Positions 10,601-17,208 of a stretch of DNA of 64,000 bases are shown here, one piece after another. The notes beneath the pieces are model-generated. The model was not told where the DNA came from and searched no databases. It saw nothing but the letters and a program-made list of their open reading frames with translations. The stretch's first letter is position 1. Every line of letters starts with the position of its first letter. Location of the stretch: the NCBI RefSeq assembly GCF_020715685.1, contig NZ_CP085840.1:3472001-3536000 (forward strand), written 5' to 3'. The translations under genes were made by a program, and so were the position numbers. Source of the stretch: Dermatobacter hominis. GTDB lineage: Bacteria; Actinomycetota; Acidimicrobiia; Acidimicrobiales; Microtrichaceae.

Positions 10601-12646
10601 CACGCGTGTTCAGGTGCGGTCACCCGGGACTTCGAGACACCGAACCCCGACAACGAAGGCGAAGCCGCCCAGCTCGACCACGTCAACGAGTTCACCGATG
10701 TCGTCACCCTCTCTGTTGGTGGCAATGACGCCGGGTTCGGCGACGTGGCCCTCATGTGCCTTGCTGTCGACTGCGGTCTGACTCTGGGGCCGGCCGAGGT
10801 GATCGGCTCGAACGCCTGGCTGAGTCGGGCTGATGACATGTGGACCGCTGGATCGTTCCTGAGCACGCGTATCAAGGCCGTCGTCGACGCGTTCGGTACA
10901 TGCGCAGCCGCCCAGACGCCGCCGACTGCATTTGCCTGCACGTACAAGACCCAGAAGGCCATCAAGGGTCTCGAGGAGCTGACCCAGTTCCCCGATGCCA
11001 TGCAACGCACTGCCAAACCGTCCTTCGCATTCCGACAGGGGGCGCTCCGCGGTCGGCTCGAGCGCATCTACACCCAGATCGCCGATCGTGCCCCGAACTC
11101 CCGCGTCTTCGTGCAGCTGTACCCCTATCCCGTCGACGCGGTGTCCGACGGAACGATCTGCAACATCGCCCCGGTCGACGGTTTCGGGCTCTCTGATACT
11201 GAACGGCGTGCGGTGAGGAAGTTCGTCGACGAGATCAACGCCCGGATCCGTGAGGCGGCGAACGCAGCCAACTCCTACGCCGGCCGCCAGCAGTTCCGGG
11301 TCGTCGACCCGAACCCGGCCTTCGCTGGAAAGGAACTCTGCAACGGTGGGTCATTGAACCCGCAGACCGGATTAAACGCGATCGTCAACCCGTACTTCAG
11401 CCAGCCGGGGAACTATGGCCCGGTGGCCTACTCGCTGCACCCGAATGCGGTCGGCCAGCAGGCCTACTACCAGGCGCTCAAGTCGGAGATCGACGACACG
11501 TTCAACACCAAGGTCGTGACCACGCCGGAGAGCACCACCCAGGCCGGCACGGTCAACGTCGCCGCCGGCCAGCGATACCTCAACGTGTCGACCTACTGGC
11601 GCGGCAGCACCGTCACGACCACCGCCGTCGGTCCTTCCGGACAGCGCGTCACGGCTACAACCGATGGGGTCCGGTCCGATGTGACGCCGACCAGCGAGTG
11701 GCTGGACATCCCCAACCCCGAGCCCGGCATCTGGACGATTGAGGTTTACGGAACGGACGTGCCGTCGGATGGGGAGGACACGATCGTCCGAGCCTGGACG
11801 ACCCCGATTGAGATCGTTGGTCCCACCGCGTCGGGAACGGCCGCGGTGCTCGACGAGGTCACCGGGGTGGTGGCCTTCGACGCCTCCGCTTCCGAGGCCG
11901 GCGACAACACGATCCAGGCGTACCGCTGGATCCTGCCGGACGGCAACGAGGTCGAAGGAGCCATGGCGATGGCCACGCTCGGGCTCGGCCCCGCACGAAC
12001 GGCTCTCCTGGAGGTGACCGACGCCTCGGGCCGTGTCGGGTACGCGGACATCGCCATCCCGCGCTTCGGACCGGAGAACTTCCCGCCGACTGCGAGCGAT
12101 CTGTCGACCGCGACCACTGTGGACACGCCAACACAGATCATCCTGGCCGGCAGCGATCCCGAGGCCAGCGCCCTGACCTACGAGATCGTCTCCCAGCCGG
12201 GCCAGGGAACCCTCTTGGGGACCGCGCCGGCGCTCACCTACATGCCGGCCGGCGGGTTCACGGGGACCGACACCTTCACCTTCAGGGTCTTCGACGGGGA
12301 ACTCTGGTCCGAACCTGCAACGGTAACGATCTCCGTCACCCCCACCACTGCGACCGTCGCGGGGCGGGCCCTGGTGGGTGGTACCGCAGTGCGCGGCGCC
12401 CAGATCCGGCTGTACCTACCCGGCTCCAAGACTCCGGTCCGCTACGCGGTCAGCAACGCCTCCGGGAACTGGACGGTCTCGGGTCTCCAGCCCGGCACGT
12501 ACCAGATCCAGGTGGTGCCCCCGAGCAGACGATGGCAGCGGACCTGGGTCGGACCATCGGGCGATCGCACTACTGCGACCAGCTACACCCTGACTGCCGG
12601 TCAGGAGCGAACAGGGGTCGACGTGGTCCTGAAGGTGCGGGGGTGA
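4643..12646 (+). CDS. Giant secreted repeat/PKD/SGNH-hydrolase protein
   Basis: 2,667 residues from the ATG at 4643, which has GGAGGGCAGGGAG upstream; a TTG at 4622 is in frame but less likely. A basic stretch and hydrophobic segment (~31-48, cleavage near SSA-DP) indicate export. Five tandem ~205-215-residue units begin near 68, 282, 488, 698 and 908, each starting with a GW-x-x-RGFSPDGDG-like Asp-rich loop, then FlgD/Ig-like strands (YCLSEPANVTVSV, WDGLTDSGT, GRYRVVVSA). Three PKD domains (~1120-1383, WGDGS/FGDGT/FGDGT) and a carboxypeptidase-regulatory-like domain (~1391-1470) follow. An SGNH/GDSL esterase domain spans ~1917-2290: block I GDSYSSGEG ~1922, block III GGND ~2025, block V SLHPN ~2263. 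The end holds Ig/cadherin-like (~2477-2566) and SdrD-B-like modules. It may act on surface esters or polysaccharides. Third-position A/T is commoner than in flanking genes, consistent with transfer. Confidence 0.85.
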   Translation: MGFRVAATDGTYAFVGGPRGLRRLAQGFRRFGWLGVALLIAAAGSLLGPEALSSADPSQPVTVARLVSWDDRGYVSPDGDGYDDAVSSSYCLSEAANVTIRVVPAGGGSAVRTLTTSSPRPATPSFDPCYSGSQWQWTWDGRGADGTAVADGRYRVEVTAVDAQGDSGSAGFLVEVDRGAVGTVESPQATSTLSGTVEVRFAPGSGRTVTGVWVNVVGSLAAAGDGKWRSNWDTTTSLDGPATLETYVSFLDSFGAGRTRRVSVPVGIDNASVRPVVVSPWGWTNRGFSPDGDGSEDTIAGSYCLSEPANVTVSVVPDGGGAPVRTIESDVSKPGAGCSWWSVPTWSWDGLTDSGTVADDGRYRVVLSAIDAQGQSGSSEFLTEVDTAPVGILETPVAGATVSGSVEIVFNPSPGRDVQSVSAPAVMTEGADGKWRGSWDASASLDGAVELGVTVNYPDSFGQWRSKSYRVPVTVDNAATQPVAVTKYGWSDRGFSPNGDGYDENISASYCLSESADVTVTVVPDQGGSPVRTIESDIARFGSPSCYWWNNQSWYWDGLTDSGATAPSGRYRIVVSAKDAQGEVGEAEFRTEARSTPVGSIEAPASGETLAGTVPIRFRPAADVNLVSVTLPSGTPASVQPDGTWAGNWDTTGTADGPASAEVYVTYRDSFGQDRPARAGQPVTIDNASVNPVAISQYGWTNRGFTPDDDGYDEAIAGSYCLSEPASVTVSVIPDGGGTAIRTIETDVARTGGPSCYWWSSQQWGWDGKTNLGTIAPEGRYRVRVSALDAQGDVGQTEFSTEVITSPMGTIEAPTSGANVSGIVELRFRSATGRTVTAASGPSGVLSGPGPDAIWAGDWDTTATADGPTSVDVYVTGVDSFGQSLTARVGTPVTIDNATGRPVEVTKYGWNNRGFTPDGDEYDPSISGSYCLSEPANVTVSVTPEAGGSAVRTIESDVSRPGGPGCFWWNHQQWSWDGLTDAGTVATDGRYRVVVSATDAQNDGSEAVFLTEVHTAPVGAIESPTSGATVAGLARLAFRPSANEQVEQVDFCFTSGQCATGFNSGSDGVWRTSILTGLVPPGPNVVSSQVLTRDSFGTSIWRRVFPSVDVVVDNTAIPLDLTVTPGSGVAPLDTTLTFTTSDPGGQELSYVVNWGDGSPTLSGSVANPYPTVSLAHTYNTPGQYQPRVTVTNGAGGSAQRSAVVVAQTTPNTAPRVTFAAAPGAGSAPLPVTFSATANDPDGDALTYTVDFGDGTQPEAGTGVPPTTVTHTYAGAGTYNARLSVSDGTATTVKVAKVTVGLAEPLSARAGDDRAVLAGDQVTFDGGDSRPSVGITSYEWDFGDGTTATEARTTHAYAQPGTYTARLTVRSGNQSATDTTVVTVTNPPPEPGLRVNITTGGNPLAGAEAIVIRPDGTRLTAVSGTDGRAVLQGLNDGPVTVYVWGDGYQPRAVQATIQGGSGSVDVSLASGEVGAATLESRRLTLEEIIEKGIDVADPENQNVYEATINLFFVPIDEEQPIQEQVRVFVTPEGVSCASDCGGGGGGGWGVGGGFPVFTSGGYRFSPSVQYVEGQPVIQWLVIPVKASWLKEFFDVKLVVQNFTGAFAFTEGTAQLNLPSGLSLAPTAEPQSLQVDVADIAANSSKDVIWTVRGDVEGEYDLSASYSGIVDPIGKPVFLQALTPTPLKVWGGSAVKMIVEVDDKIHRWGPYEIWVTLENVSDIDIYNAEVELKDRPPDAPEWQAEYLIDPLADLTSFTPKLPAHGRFTAKYTVFAGVGNDEVQNLKLVLSQSFIQRTGGNVNIQTELREKTSEVYQAFDNLNVEVDAGEGRGDDRAVLSWVGPAAPDGLTVSGYQVLAGDLRSRAGNWRLIGEVSEDGDGQNEFSVPSTDRSLGRYFIVRTVFSDGSQRVFHNLATGPARYLSLGDSYSSGEGLPAFDVGTASDVTPVPDNLKEQYPYDNKCHRSNGSYGRLISRDDDLPVLMEPAEFHACSGAVTRDFETPNPDNEGEAAQLDHVNEFTDVVTLSVGGNDAGFGDVALMCLAVDCGLTLGPAEVIGSNAWLSRADDMWTAGSFLSTRIKAVVDAFGTCAAAQTPPTAFACTYKTQKAIKGLEELTQFPDAMQRTAKPSFAFRQGALRGRLERIYTQIADRAPNSRVFVQLYPYPVDAVSDGTICNIAPVDGFGLSDTERRAVRKFVDEINARIREAANAANSYAGRQQFRVVDPNPAFAGKELCNGGSLNPQTGLNAIVNPYFSQPGNYGPVAYSLHPNAVGQQAYYQALKSEIDDTFNTKVVTTPESTTQAGTVNVAAGQRYLNVSTYWRGSTVTTTAVGPSGQRVTATTDGVRSDVTPTSEWLDIPNPEPGIWTIEVYGTDVPSDGEDTIVRAWTTPIEIVGPTASGTAAVLDEVTGVVAFDASASEAGDNTIQAYRWILPDGNEVEGAMAMATLGLGPARTALLEVTDASGRVGYADIAIPRFGPENFPPTASDLSTATTVDTPTQIILAGSDPEASALTYEIVSQPGQGTLLGTAPALTYMPAGGFTGTDTFTFRVFDGELWSEPATVTISVTPTTATVAGRALVGGTAVRGAQIRLYLPGSKTPVRYAVSNASGNWTVSGLQPGTYQIQVVPPSRRWQRTWVGPSGDRTTATSYTLTAGQERTGVDVVLKVRG

Positions 12647-12651
12647 CGGGC

Positions 12652-13824
12652 ATGGACACGAAGCGAACGAGCATTCTGACGGCGCTCGCCGCGATCACCT
12701 TCCTGATCGCGGCCTGCGTGCCCAACGAACCCACACCTAGCACCGTCCCCTCGACGACCACCCCGACCACGCTCCCGGCGGGTGTCACCGTCTCCTCGTT
12801 GTCGGCGGGGTCGGCCCGTACCTGCGCGGTGTTGAGTGACGGCACCGTTCGATGCTGGGGCGATGGTGCCCAAGGAGCACTTGGCACCGGAAGCGGGACG
12901 GACAGCGCCTATGCGGTCAAGGTCACCGGCTTGACCGGCGCCACCGGCGTGGCGGTCGGAGGCAGCCACTCGTGCGCCATCGTCGCCGGGGGAGTGGTGC
13001 GGTGCTGGGGTGACAACTCCTCCGGACAGCTCGGTGACGGCAGCACCACGGACCGACTGAACCCGGTCGAGGTCACCGGGCTGAGCAGCGTGGATGCGAT
13101 CACGGCCGGCGACGACTTCACCTGCGCTGTCGCCGACGGCACCGTCAGCTGCTGGGGAGCCAATGCCGCCGGCCAAGTCGGTGACGGCACCACGACCAGC
13201 CGAAATGTTCCCACGCTTGTGGTCGGTGTGACCGGAGCGACGGCCATCGCCGCCGGGCTCGAACACGCCTGCGCCGCCCTCGCCGACGGCACCGTCAGCT
13301 GCTGGGGGGCCGGGGGGGCAGGCCAGCTAGGCGACGGCTCCGGAGCGAGCCGGCCAACGCCGGCACCCGTCCCCGGCCTCGGTGGCGCGACCGGGATCGC
13401 GGCCGGCGAGTTCACCACCTGTGCGGTCACCGCCACGGGCGTCTGGTGCTGGGGCGGCAACACCGACGGTCAGCTCGCCAACGGCTCGACCGCCAATGCT
13501 CTGACCCCGGTCCAGTTGCCGGCCACCGATGATGCGTCGGGGGTCTCGATCGGCGCATTCACCGTCTGCGTCACCGCCGCAGGCACCATCCGCTGCGCCG
13601 GAGGCAACCAGCAGGGAGAGCTCGGCGTGAGCGCCGTCGTCTCCTCGGGGCTCAATGACCTGGGTCTCGTAGATGCCGCTGCTACACCGGTGTCTGGCCA
13701 ATCGCACACCTGCGTCCTCCGAGCCGGTAGCCACCCGTGGTGCTGGGGAGCGAACGGCGTAGGCCAGGTCGGTGACGGAACGACCACCGACAGGTTCCTA
13801 CCGACCGCAACCTTCGGTCTGTGA
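12652..13824 (+). CDS. RCC1-repeat lipoprotein
   Basis: 390 residues from ATG 12652; an in-frame GTG at 12643 overlaps the preceding stop (GTGA) and is an equally possible coupled start. A lipoprotein signal ends in LIAAC, followed by a Pro/Thr/Ser linker (~22-42). Seven RCC1-type blades of ~50 residues follow, each with a C-x8-10-C-W-G core (TCAVLSDGTVRCWGDG) and GQLGDGSTT turns, predicting a seven-bladed propeller on the outer face of the membrane. Six to seven Cys pairs in the same place suggest a disulfide in each blade. The tight spacing to the giant secreted protein suggests that the two are made together and act at the cell surface, perhaps as binding partners. Confidence 0.85.
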   Translation: MDTKRTSILTALAAITFLIAACVPNEPTPSTVPSTTTPTTLPAGVTVSSLSAGSARTCAVLSDGTVRCWGDGAQGALGTGSGTDSAYAVKVTGLTGATGVAVGGSHSCAIVAGGVVRCWGDNSSGQLGDGSTTDRLNPVEVTGLSSVDAITAGDDFTCAVADGTVSCWGANAAGQVGDGTTTSRNVPTLVVGVTGATAIAAGLEHACAALADGTVSCWGAGGAGQLGDGSGASRPTPAPVPGLGGATGIAAGEFTTCAVTATGVWCWGGNTDGQLANGSTANALTPVQLPATDDASGVSIGAFTVCVTAAGTIRCAGGNQQGELGVSAVVSSGLNDLGLVDAAATPVSGQSHTCVLRAGSHPWCWGANGVGQVGDGTTTDRFLPTATFGL

Positions 13825-14136
13825 GCAGCGTCAGATGACGCCTTTTGACGTTGAGGTCAGGAAGCGGCGGAGCTCTTCGGCGGTCCAGCACGGCACTCGG
13901 ACCGGGGGCTACCAGCCTGTCAACATCGAGTTCTCACCGATCGTCACGCTGAGTGACGACTCTGCAGTCCACGACGCATCTCGGGATGCCGCCGGGTGTC
14001 TGCCACATCTTCTGCCAGATTCGTCCGGAACGGGAGGTACTGGCCGGGACGAGCCGGCACAGCCGAATGCCGAGAACCCTGCAGCTACAAGGGGGAGCGG
14101 CACCTGGCGGCATAGGCCGTAACGAGGGTCGTCGAA
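13825..14136. other. Gap between RCC1 gene and attR
   Basis: About 310 bases in which I see no convincing gene, hairpin or repeat. Short open frames here have no ribosome-binding site and no recognisable protein pattern. An integrase gene would be expected near an att site but none is visible. Confidence 0.5.
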
Positions 14137-14185
14137 CTCATAACCCGAAGGTCGCAGGTTCAAATCCTGCCCCCGCCACCATCGA
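14137..14185 (+). repeat. attR: duplicate of tRNA-fMet 3' half
   Basis: Identical over 49 bases to 3118-3166. The 5' half of the tRNA is missing, so this is not a functional tRNA gene. It marks the right end of an 11-kb insert. Confidence 0.85.
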
Positions 14186-14195
14186 GAACCCTTGA

Positions 14196-14220
14196 AACGG
14201 CAGGCCTCCGGCCTGCCGTT
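14196..14220 (+). terminator. Terminator hairpin, copy 2
   Basis: 11-bp stem AACGGCAGGCC with complement and a TCC loop, displaced from its tRNA together with attR. Confidence 0.65.
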
Positions 14221-14403
14221 CAGGTTTTCGAGGCCCCCGAAACCGGAGTTGCCTCCAGATCCGCGAAATCGTGTCGCCGACGGCCTGCCAGAAAAGCGGA
14301 AGAACTCCGACCTCGCGACCACTGTCAGCGGTCGACTGGCTCTCCCGGTAACGGATGACTGAGGTCGGTGGAGGTCGCATCGGCTGAGCTGAACCGGTTC
14401 CCG

Positions 14404-15588
14404 CTAGACAGGATCCGCTGCCACGCCGTTCAACCAGGTCTCGGTCATCGCCACACTCGTTACGCCGACGCTCCTGAGCGCATCGACGATGTCTCGGCCA
14501 CTGATGAGCGCAACAGGGTGTTGGTCGGCCCGGATCTCCTCGTAAGCCTGCTGCCCGAAGTACGAGGTTGTGACGAAGACTCCGAACTGGCGGTGTCGAA
14601 GACGGCTGACGAGTCGCGAGGTCTCGCGGACACCCACTCCGTTCGTCAGCGCGTAGCACTTTGCCTCGAGGGCGAATTCGACGGGGACCGGGTCAGAGCT
14701 CGGACCGATCAGGTAGTGGCCAACAGCATCACGCCCGCCGTCGCGCCATCGTCTCGTGAGGTCAGCCTGACCCGTCGCAGGCGCCAGCATCCGCCACACA
14801 TGGAGAGCACACGCCTCGAACCCCCACGGATCCTCTGAGTATCGAGAGGTGATGGCCCCGAGCATCGCTCGATCAGCATCGGTGGACGGAAGCTGCTCAG
14901 CCTTCGAGCGGTAGGTGACCGCGGGCTCCGAGATGAGGGGCCTGGGCTGCCCCGTACTGATCCAGTCTCGCCAAGCCTCTGGAGCATGCGCGCCAAGTGG
15001 CTCACCGTCGAGCAGCTCGTCCAGCCACACCCTGGGAACGGTGGCAACGTCCAGGATGGTGAATGTCGCTCGGTAGTTCTGGAAGCGTTGGTCCTCTCGA
15101 CTGCGCCACACAGCCACCAGGCTCTCGGTCAACGGTGTGGTCGCCGAGCCGGGGACAGCGATCCCTCGGAATCGCACGTCTCGTCCAGCTTCGGCCTTCT
15201 CGAAGACCAAGAACGGAGGGACTGCCGCTCGGCTCCCCGCCGACGCAGCCGCTGAGGCGAACGAGTCTCGAAGCAGCGAGTTGCCACCTTTGGGCGTGTC
15301 GTGGAGTTCGCGGCCTGGAGTCCGGTTGTCGCCGAAGTAGGTGTACTCGCCGAGCTGGAAGTCCAAATGGTCAGGCCAGTCCGTGGACGCACCACTGGTG
15401 TAGAGCACAGCGACGACGGTGTGGCCCGATCGGGTCTTTCGGCGGAAGCCGCCTTGGTTTCCGACGGGCACGATCCGCGCGATTGGGTCGTCAGAGGCAT
15501 TCCCGTTCGTGCCGCCCCGGTAGACGGCGTCGATCAAAAGGTCGCACCCAAAGAGCTCGTCGAATTCGATCACCGTCGATGCGGCCAC
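14404..15588 (-). CDS. AspBHI-like modification-dependent restriction endonuclease
   Basis: 394 residues. The N-terminal ~20-150 has the YFGDNRTPGRELHDTPKGGN segment (84-103) and VPPFLVFEKAEAGRDVRFRG (123-142), which I recognise as the AspBHI/MspJI-family N-terminal domain that reads modified cytosine. The C-terminal ~255-380 is an Mrr-type catalytic fold: WGFEACALHVWRML helix, D283-GG-R-D, and E308-A-K310 as the D...ExK centre. Such enzymes are type IV restriction systems that cut DNA with 5-methyl- or hydroxymethylcytosine and need no partner methylase; none is seen nearby. Placement between attR and an IS remnant supports acquisition as an anti-phage cargo gene. Specificity cannot be read. 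Confidence 0.8.
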   Translation of the reverse strand: MAASTVIEFDELFGCDLLIDAVYRGGTNGNASDDPIARIVPVGNQGGFRRKTRSGHTVVAVLYTSGASTDWPDHLDFQLGEYTYFGDNRTPGRELHDTPKGGNSLLRDSFASAAASAGSRAAVPPFLVFEKAEAGRDVRFRGIAVPGSATTPLTESLVAVWRSREDQRFQNYRATFTILDVATVPRVWLDELLDGEPLGAHAPEAWRDWISTGQPRPLISEPAVTYRSKAEQLPSTDADRAMLGAITSRYSEDPWGFEACALHVWRMLAPATGQADLTRRWRDGGRDAVGHYLIGPSSDPVPVEFALEAKCYALTNGVGVRETSRLVSRLRHRQFGVFVTTSYFGQQAYEEIRADQHPVALISGRDIVDALRSVGVTSVAMTETWLNGVAADPV

Positions 15589-15729
15589 GGAACCTCCCCG
15601 TCTCGACCTCGCGGTTGGGACAGCGTAACGACGACTAGTTCAGGAGACCGCCTGGCAGGCCAAGCGGCGGCCTCTGAGTCCACAGGCTGTCCCAGCCGAT
15701 CGGTAGCCTGCTCGTCGTGTCTCCGACCC

Positions 15730-15862
15730 GGAGTTGCCACGATCTCGTGGACACGTGGTTGTGACAGACCAGGCTGCTCGGGTCGCAGCGTGGGGGTCTC
15801 GGCGGGCGTGCGGTCTCCGAGGCGCTGCTCGTGGCGTGAGCGGTTGTAGAAGACCTCGATGT
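15730..15862 (-). mobile_element. Truncated IS3 right end, inverted
   Basis: The minus strand matches the last ~130 bp of the IS at 3282-4549, including its right terminal repeat (GGAGTTGCCACGATCTCG at 15730) and orfB codons for EVFYNRSRHEQRLGDRTPAE. A change shortly after PAE shifts the frame relative to the intact copy. The rest of the element is gone; the breakpoint is near 15862. Confidence 0.85.
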
Positions 15863-15994
15863 GGAGCTCGCAGACCGGCTCGGAACGAAGCACCGTCCCG
15901 GTGGCAAGGCAGTCAGCGATTCCACCAAGAATGCTTCGATGAGGCGACAATTGGGCCAACTGGTCCAGCCCAACGTCGAGTTGACGTAGGCGGC

Positions 15995-16020
15995 AACGGC
16001 AGGCCCTCGGGCCTGCCGTT
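15995..16020 (+). terminator. Terminator hairpin, copy 3
   Basis: AACGGCAGGCCC stem with complement, two-base loop, followed by GTGGTTTT. Here the tRNA 3' sequence that precedes copies 1 and 2 is absent. Confidence 0.6.
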
Positions 16021-16053
16021 GTGGTTTTCGGTCATCCGGCGAGCGGGCGGAGC

Positions 16054-16089
16054 GATAACGGCGTTACAGACCGATGTAACGCTGTTATC
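16054..16089. promoter_or_regulatory. Palindromic operator, TAAC-N3-GTTA pair
   Basis: Left arm GATAACGGCGTTACA and right arm TGTAACGCTGTTATC are inverted repeats (14 of 15) with 6 bases between. Each arm is itself a TAAC-N3-GTTA half-palindrome, and the two are 21 bp apart. The site lies 39 bp before the start at 16128. A related site is at 38961-39001. TetR-family proteins bind this kind of site; the tetR gene of this operon (18002) is the obvious candidate. Confidence 0.7.
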
Positions 16090-16127
16090 ATCCGGTCACG
16101 CGCTCGGTACTCGCACAGGGGGGCCGC

Positions 16128-17183
16128 ATGGGGATCTACGAGCAGCAGATGAACGAGGCGCTGCGCCCGGTCGCACCGCCCCGGGTGATCGAGGGGCTCT
16201 ACACGGAGGACCAGCACCGACGGCTGCTGGGCATCGTGCAGGACAAGGGGCCCTGGCCGACGCTGCAGTCGCACCACTTCACGACCGTCGACGAGCTGAT
16301 CGCGACGGTGACCGGCGTCGTGCCCGAGGGCCACGGGCTGACGCTCGACGACATCGTCGGGCCGCTGTTCCGCGGGTTCTACGGCCAGGACTCGGTCTGC
16401 TACCACCCCGAGATCCACGACTGCTTCTACAACGAGCGGTTCCTCGACCTGGTCAAGGACTACTGGGGCGTCGAGTACGCGAAGCCCACGATGATGCTGT
16501 TCAACATCTGCGGGCCGAACCCCGAGCACGCCCCGCCGCCGCCGCACCTCGACGCGGTCACCTTCCGAGGGATCCGCTACGAGAACGCACCGGTGTGGCT
16601 GCAGAACGTCATGGGCAAGTCCGGCCTGTTCACCGACCACCTCGTCAAGATGGCCCAGGTCATCAACTGGTGGTACCTCGGCGAGAACGGCACCTTCACC
16701 TACTGGCCCGACGGCCCGCTCGGAGAGCCGAAGGTGCTCGACCATCCGCTCTGGAACAAGGGCATCGTCGTGCAGAACGAGCTGATGTTCCACCGGGGCG
16801 ACCCCGTCGGCCCCTACGACGGTCCTGCGGTCTCGGGGCTCAAGAACCGTTCGATGATGGAGTTCGACCACAGCGGTCAGCGCTGGAACATCACGACCGA
16901 CGGCGAGGTCGTGCACAGCTACGAGCCGGGCGAGATGCGCTTCCTCGTCCATTGGAACGCCGAGCTGTACGCCGACATGGACGAGCTCAAGACGTCGATG
17001 GACCACACCGACGACCTGACGATCGAGGAGGCCGTCGGCCGCCTCGTCTCCGACATGCGCAGCAAGGGCACGAAGATCGCCGAGCCGACCGATCCGCTCA
17101 ACGACCACGACTTCATCAAGGCCCTCGTCGACACGTACACGATCGCTCCGGCGACCGAGTGGCTCGACCTGCCCGCCGCCTGA
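16128..17183 (+). CDS. Unknown protein, possible non-heme iron oxygenase
   Basis: 351 residues, no signal peptide. I do not recognise a named family. An H-x-D motif (PPPHLDAVTF, ~140), aromatic-rich strands (VINWWYLGENGTFTYW), a second His in ELMFHRGDP and another in FLVHWNAEL could form the 2-His-1-carboxylate iron site of a 2-oxoglutarate or cupin-type oxygenase, but the spacing is not classical. It heads an operon with an SDR (26 bp later) and a TetR regulator, and has a strong palindrome in its promoter. That context suggests an inducible oxidation step on a lipid, steroid or terpenoid-like compound. Confidence 0.55.
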   Translation: MGIYEQQMNEALRPVAPPRVIEGLYTEDQHRRLLGIVQDKGPWPTLQSHHFTTVDELIATVTGVVPEGHGLTLDDIVGPLFRGFYGQDSVCYHPEIHDCFYNERFLDLVKDYWGVEYAKPTMMLFNICGPNPEHAPPPPHLDAVTFRGIRYENAPVWLQNVMGKSGLFTDHLVKMAQVINWWYLGENGTFTYWPDGPLGEPKVLDHPLWNKGIVVQNELMFHRGDPVGPYDGPAVSGLKNRSMMEFDHSGQRWNITTDGEVVHSYEPGEMRFLVHWNAELYADMDELKTSMDHTDDLTIEEAVGRLVSDMRSKGTKIAEPTDPLNDHDFIKALVDTYTIAPATEWLDLPAA

Positions 17184-17208
17184 CCGAGAGCCCGAGACGA
17201 GGGACGCC

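Noticed and set aside
14117-14195. A second functional tRNA-Met gene
   Set aside because: The 5' half, D arm and acceptor 5' strand are missing; only the 3' half is present.
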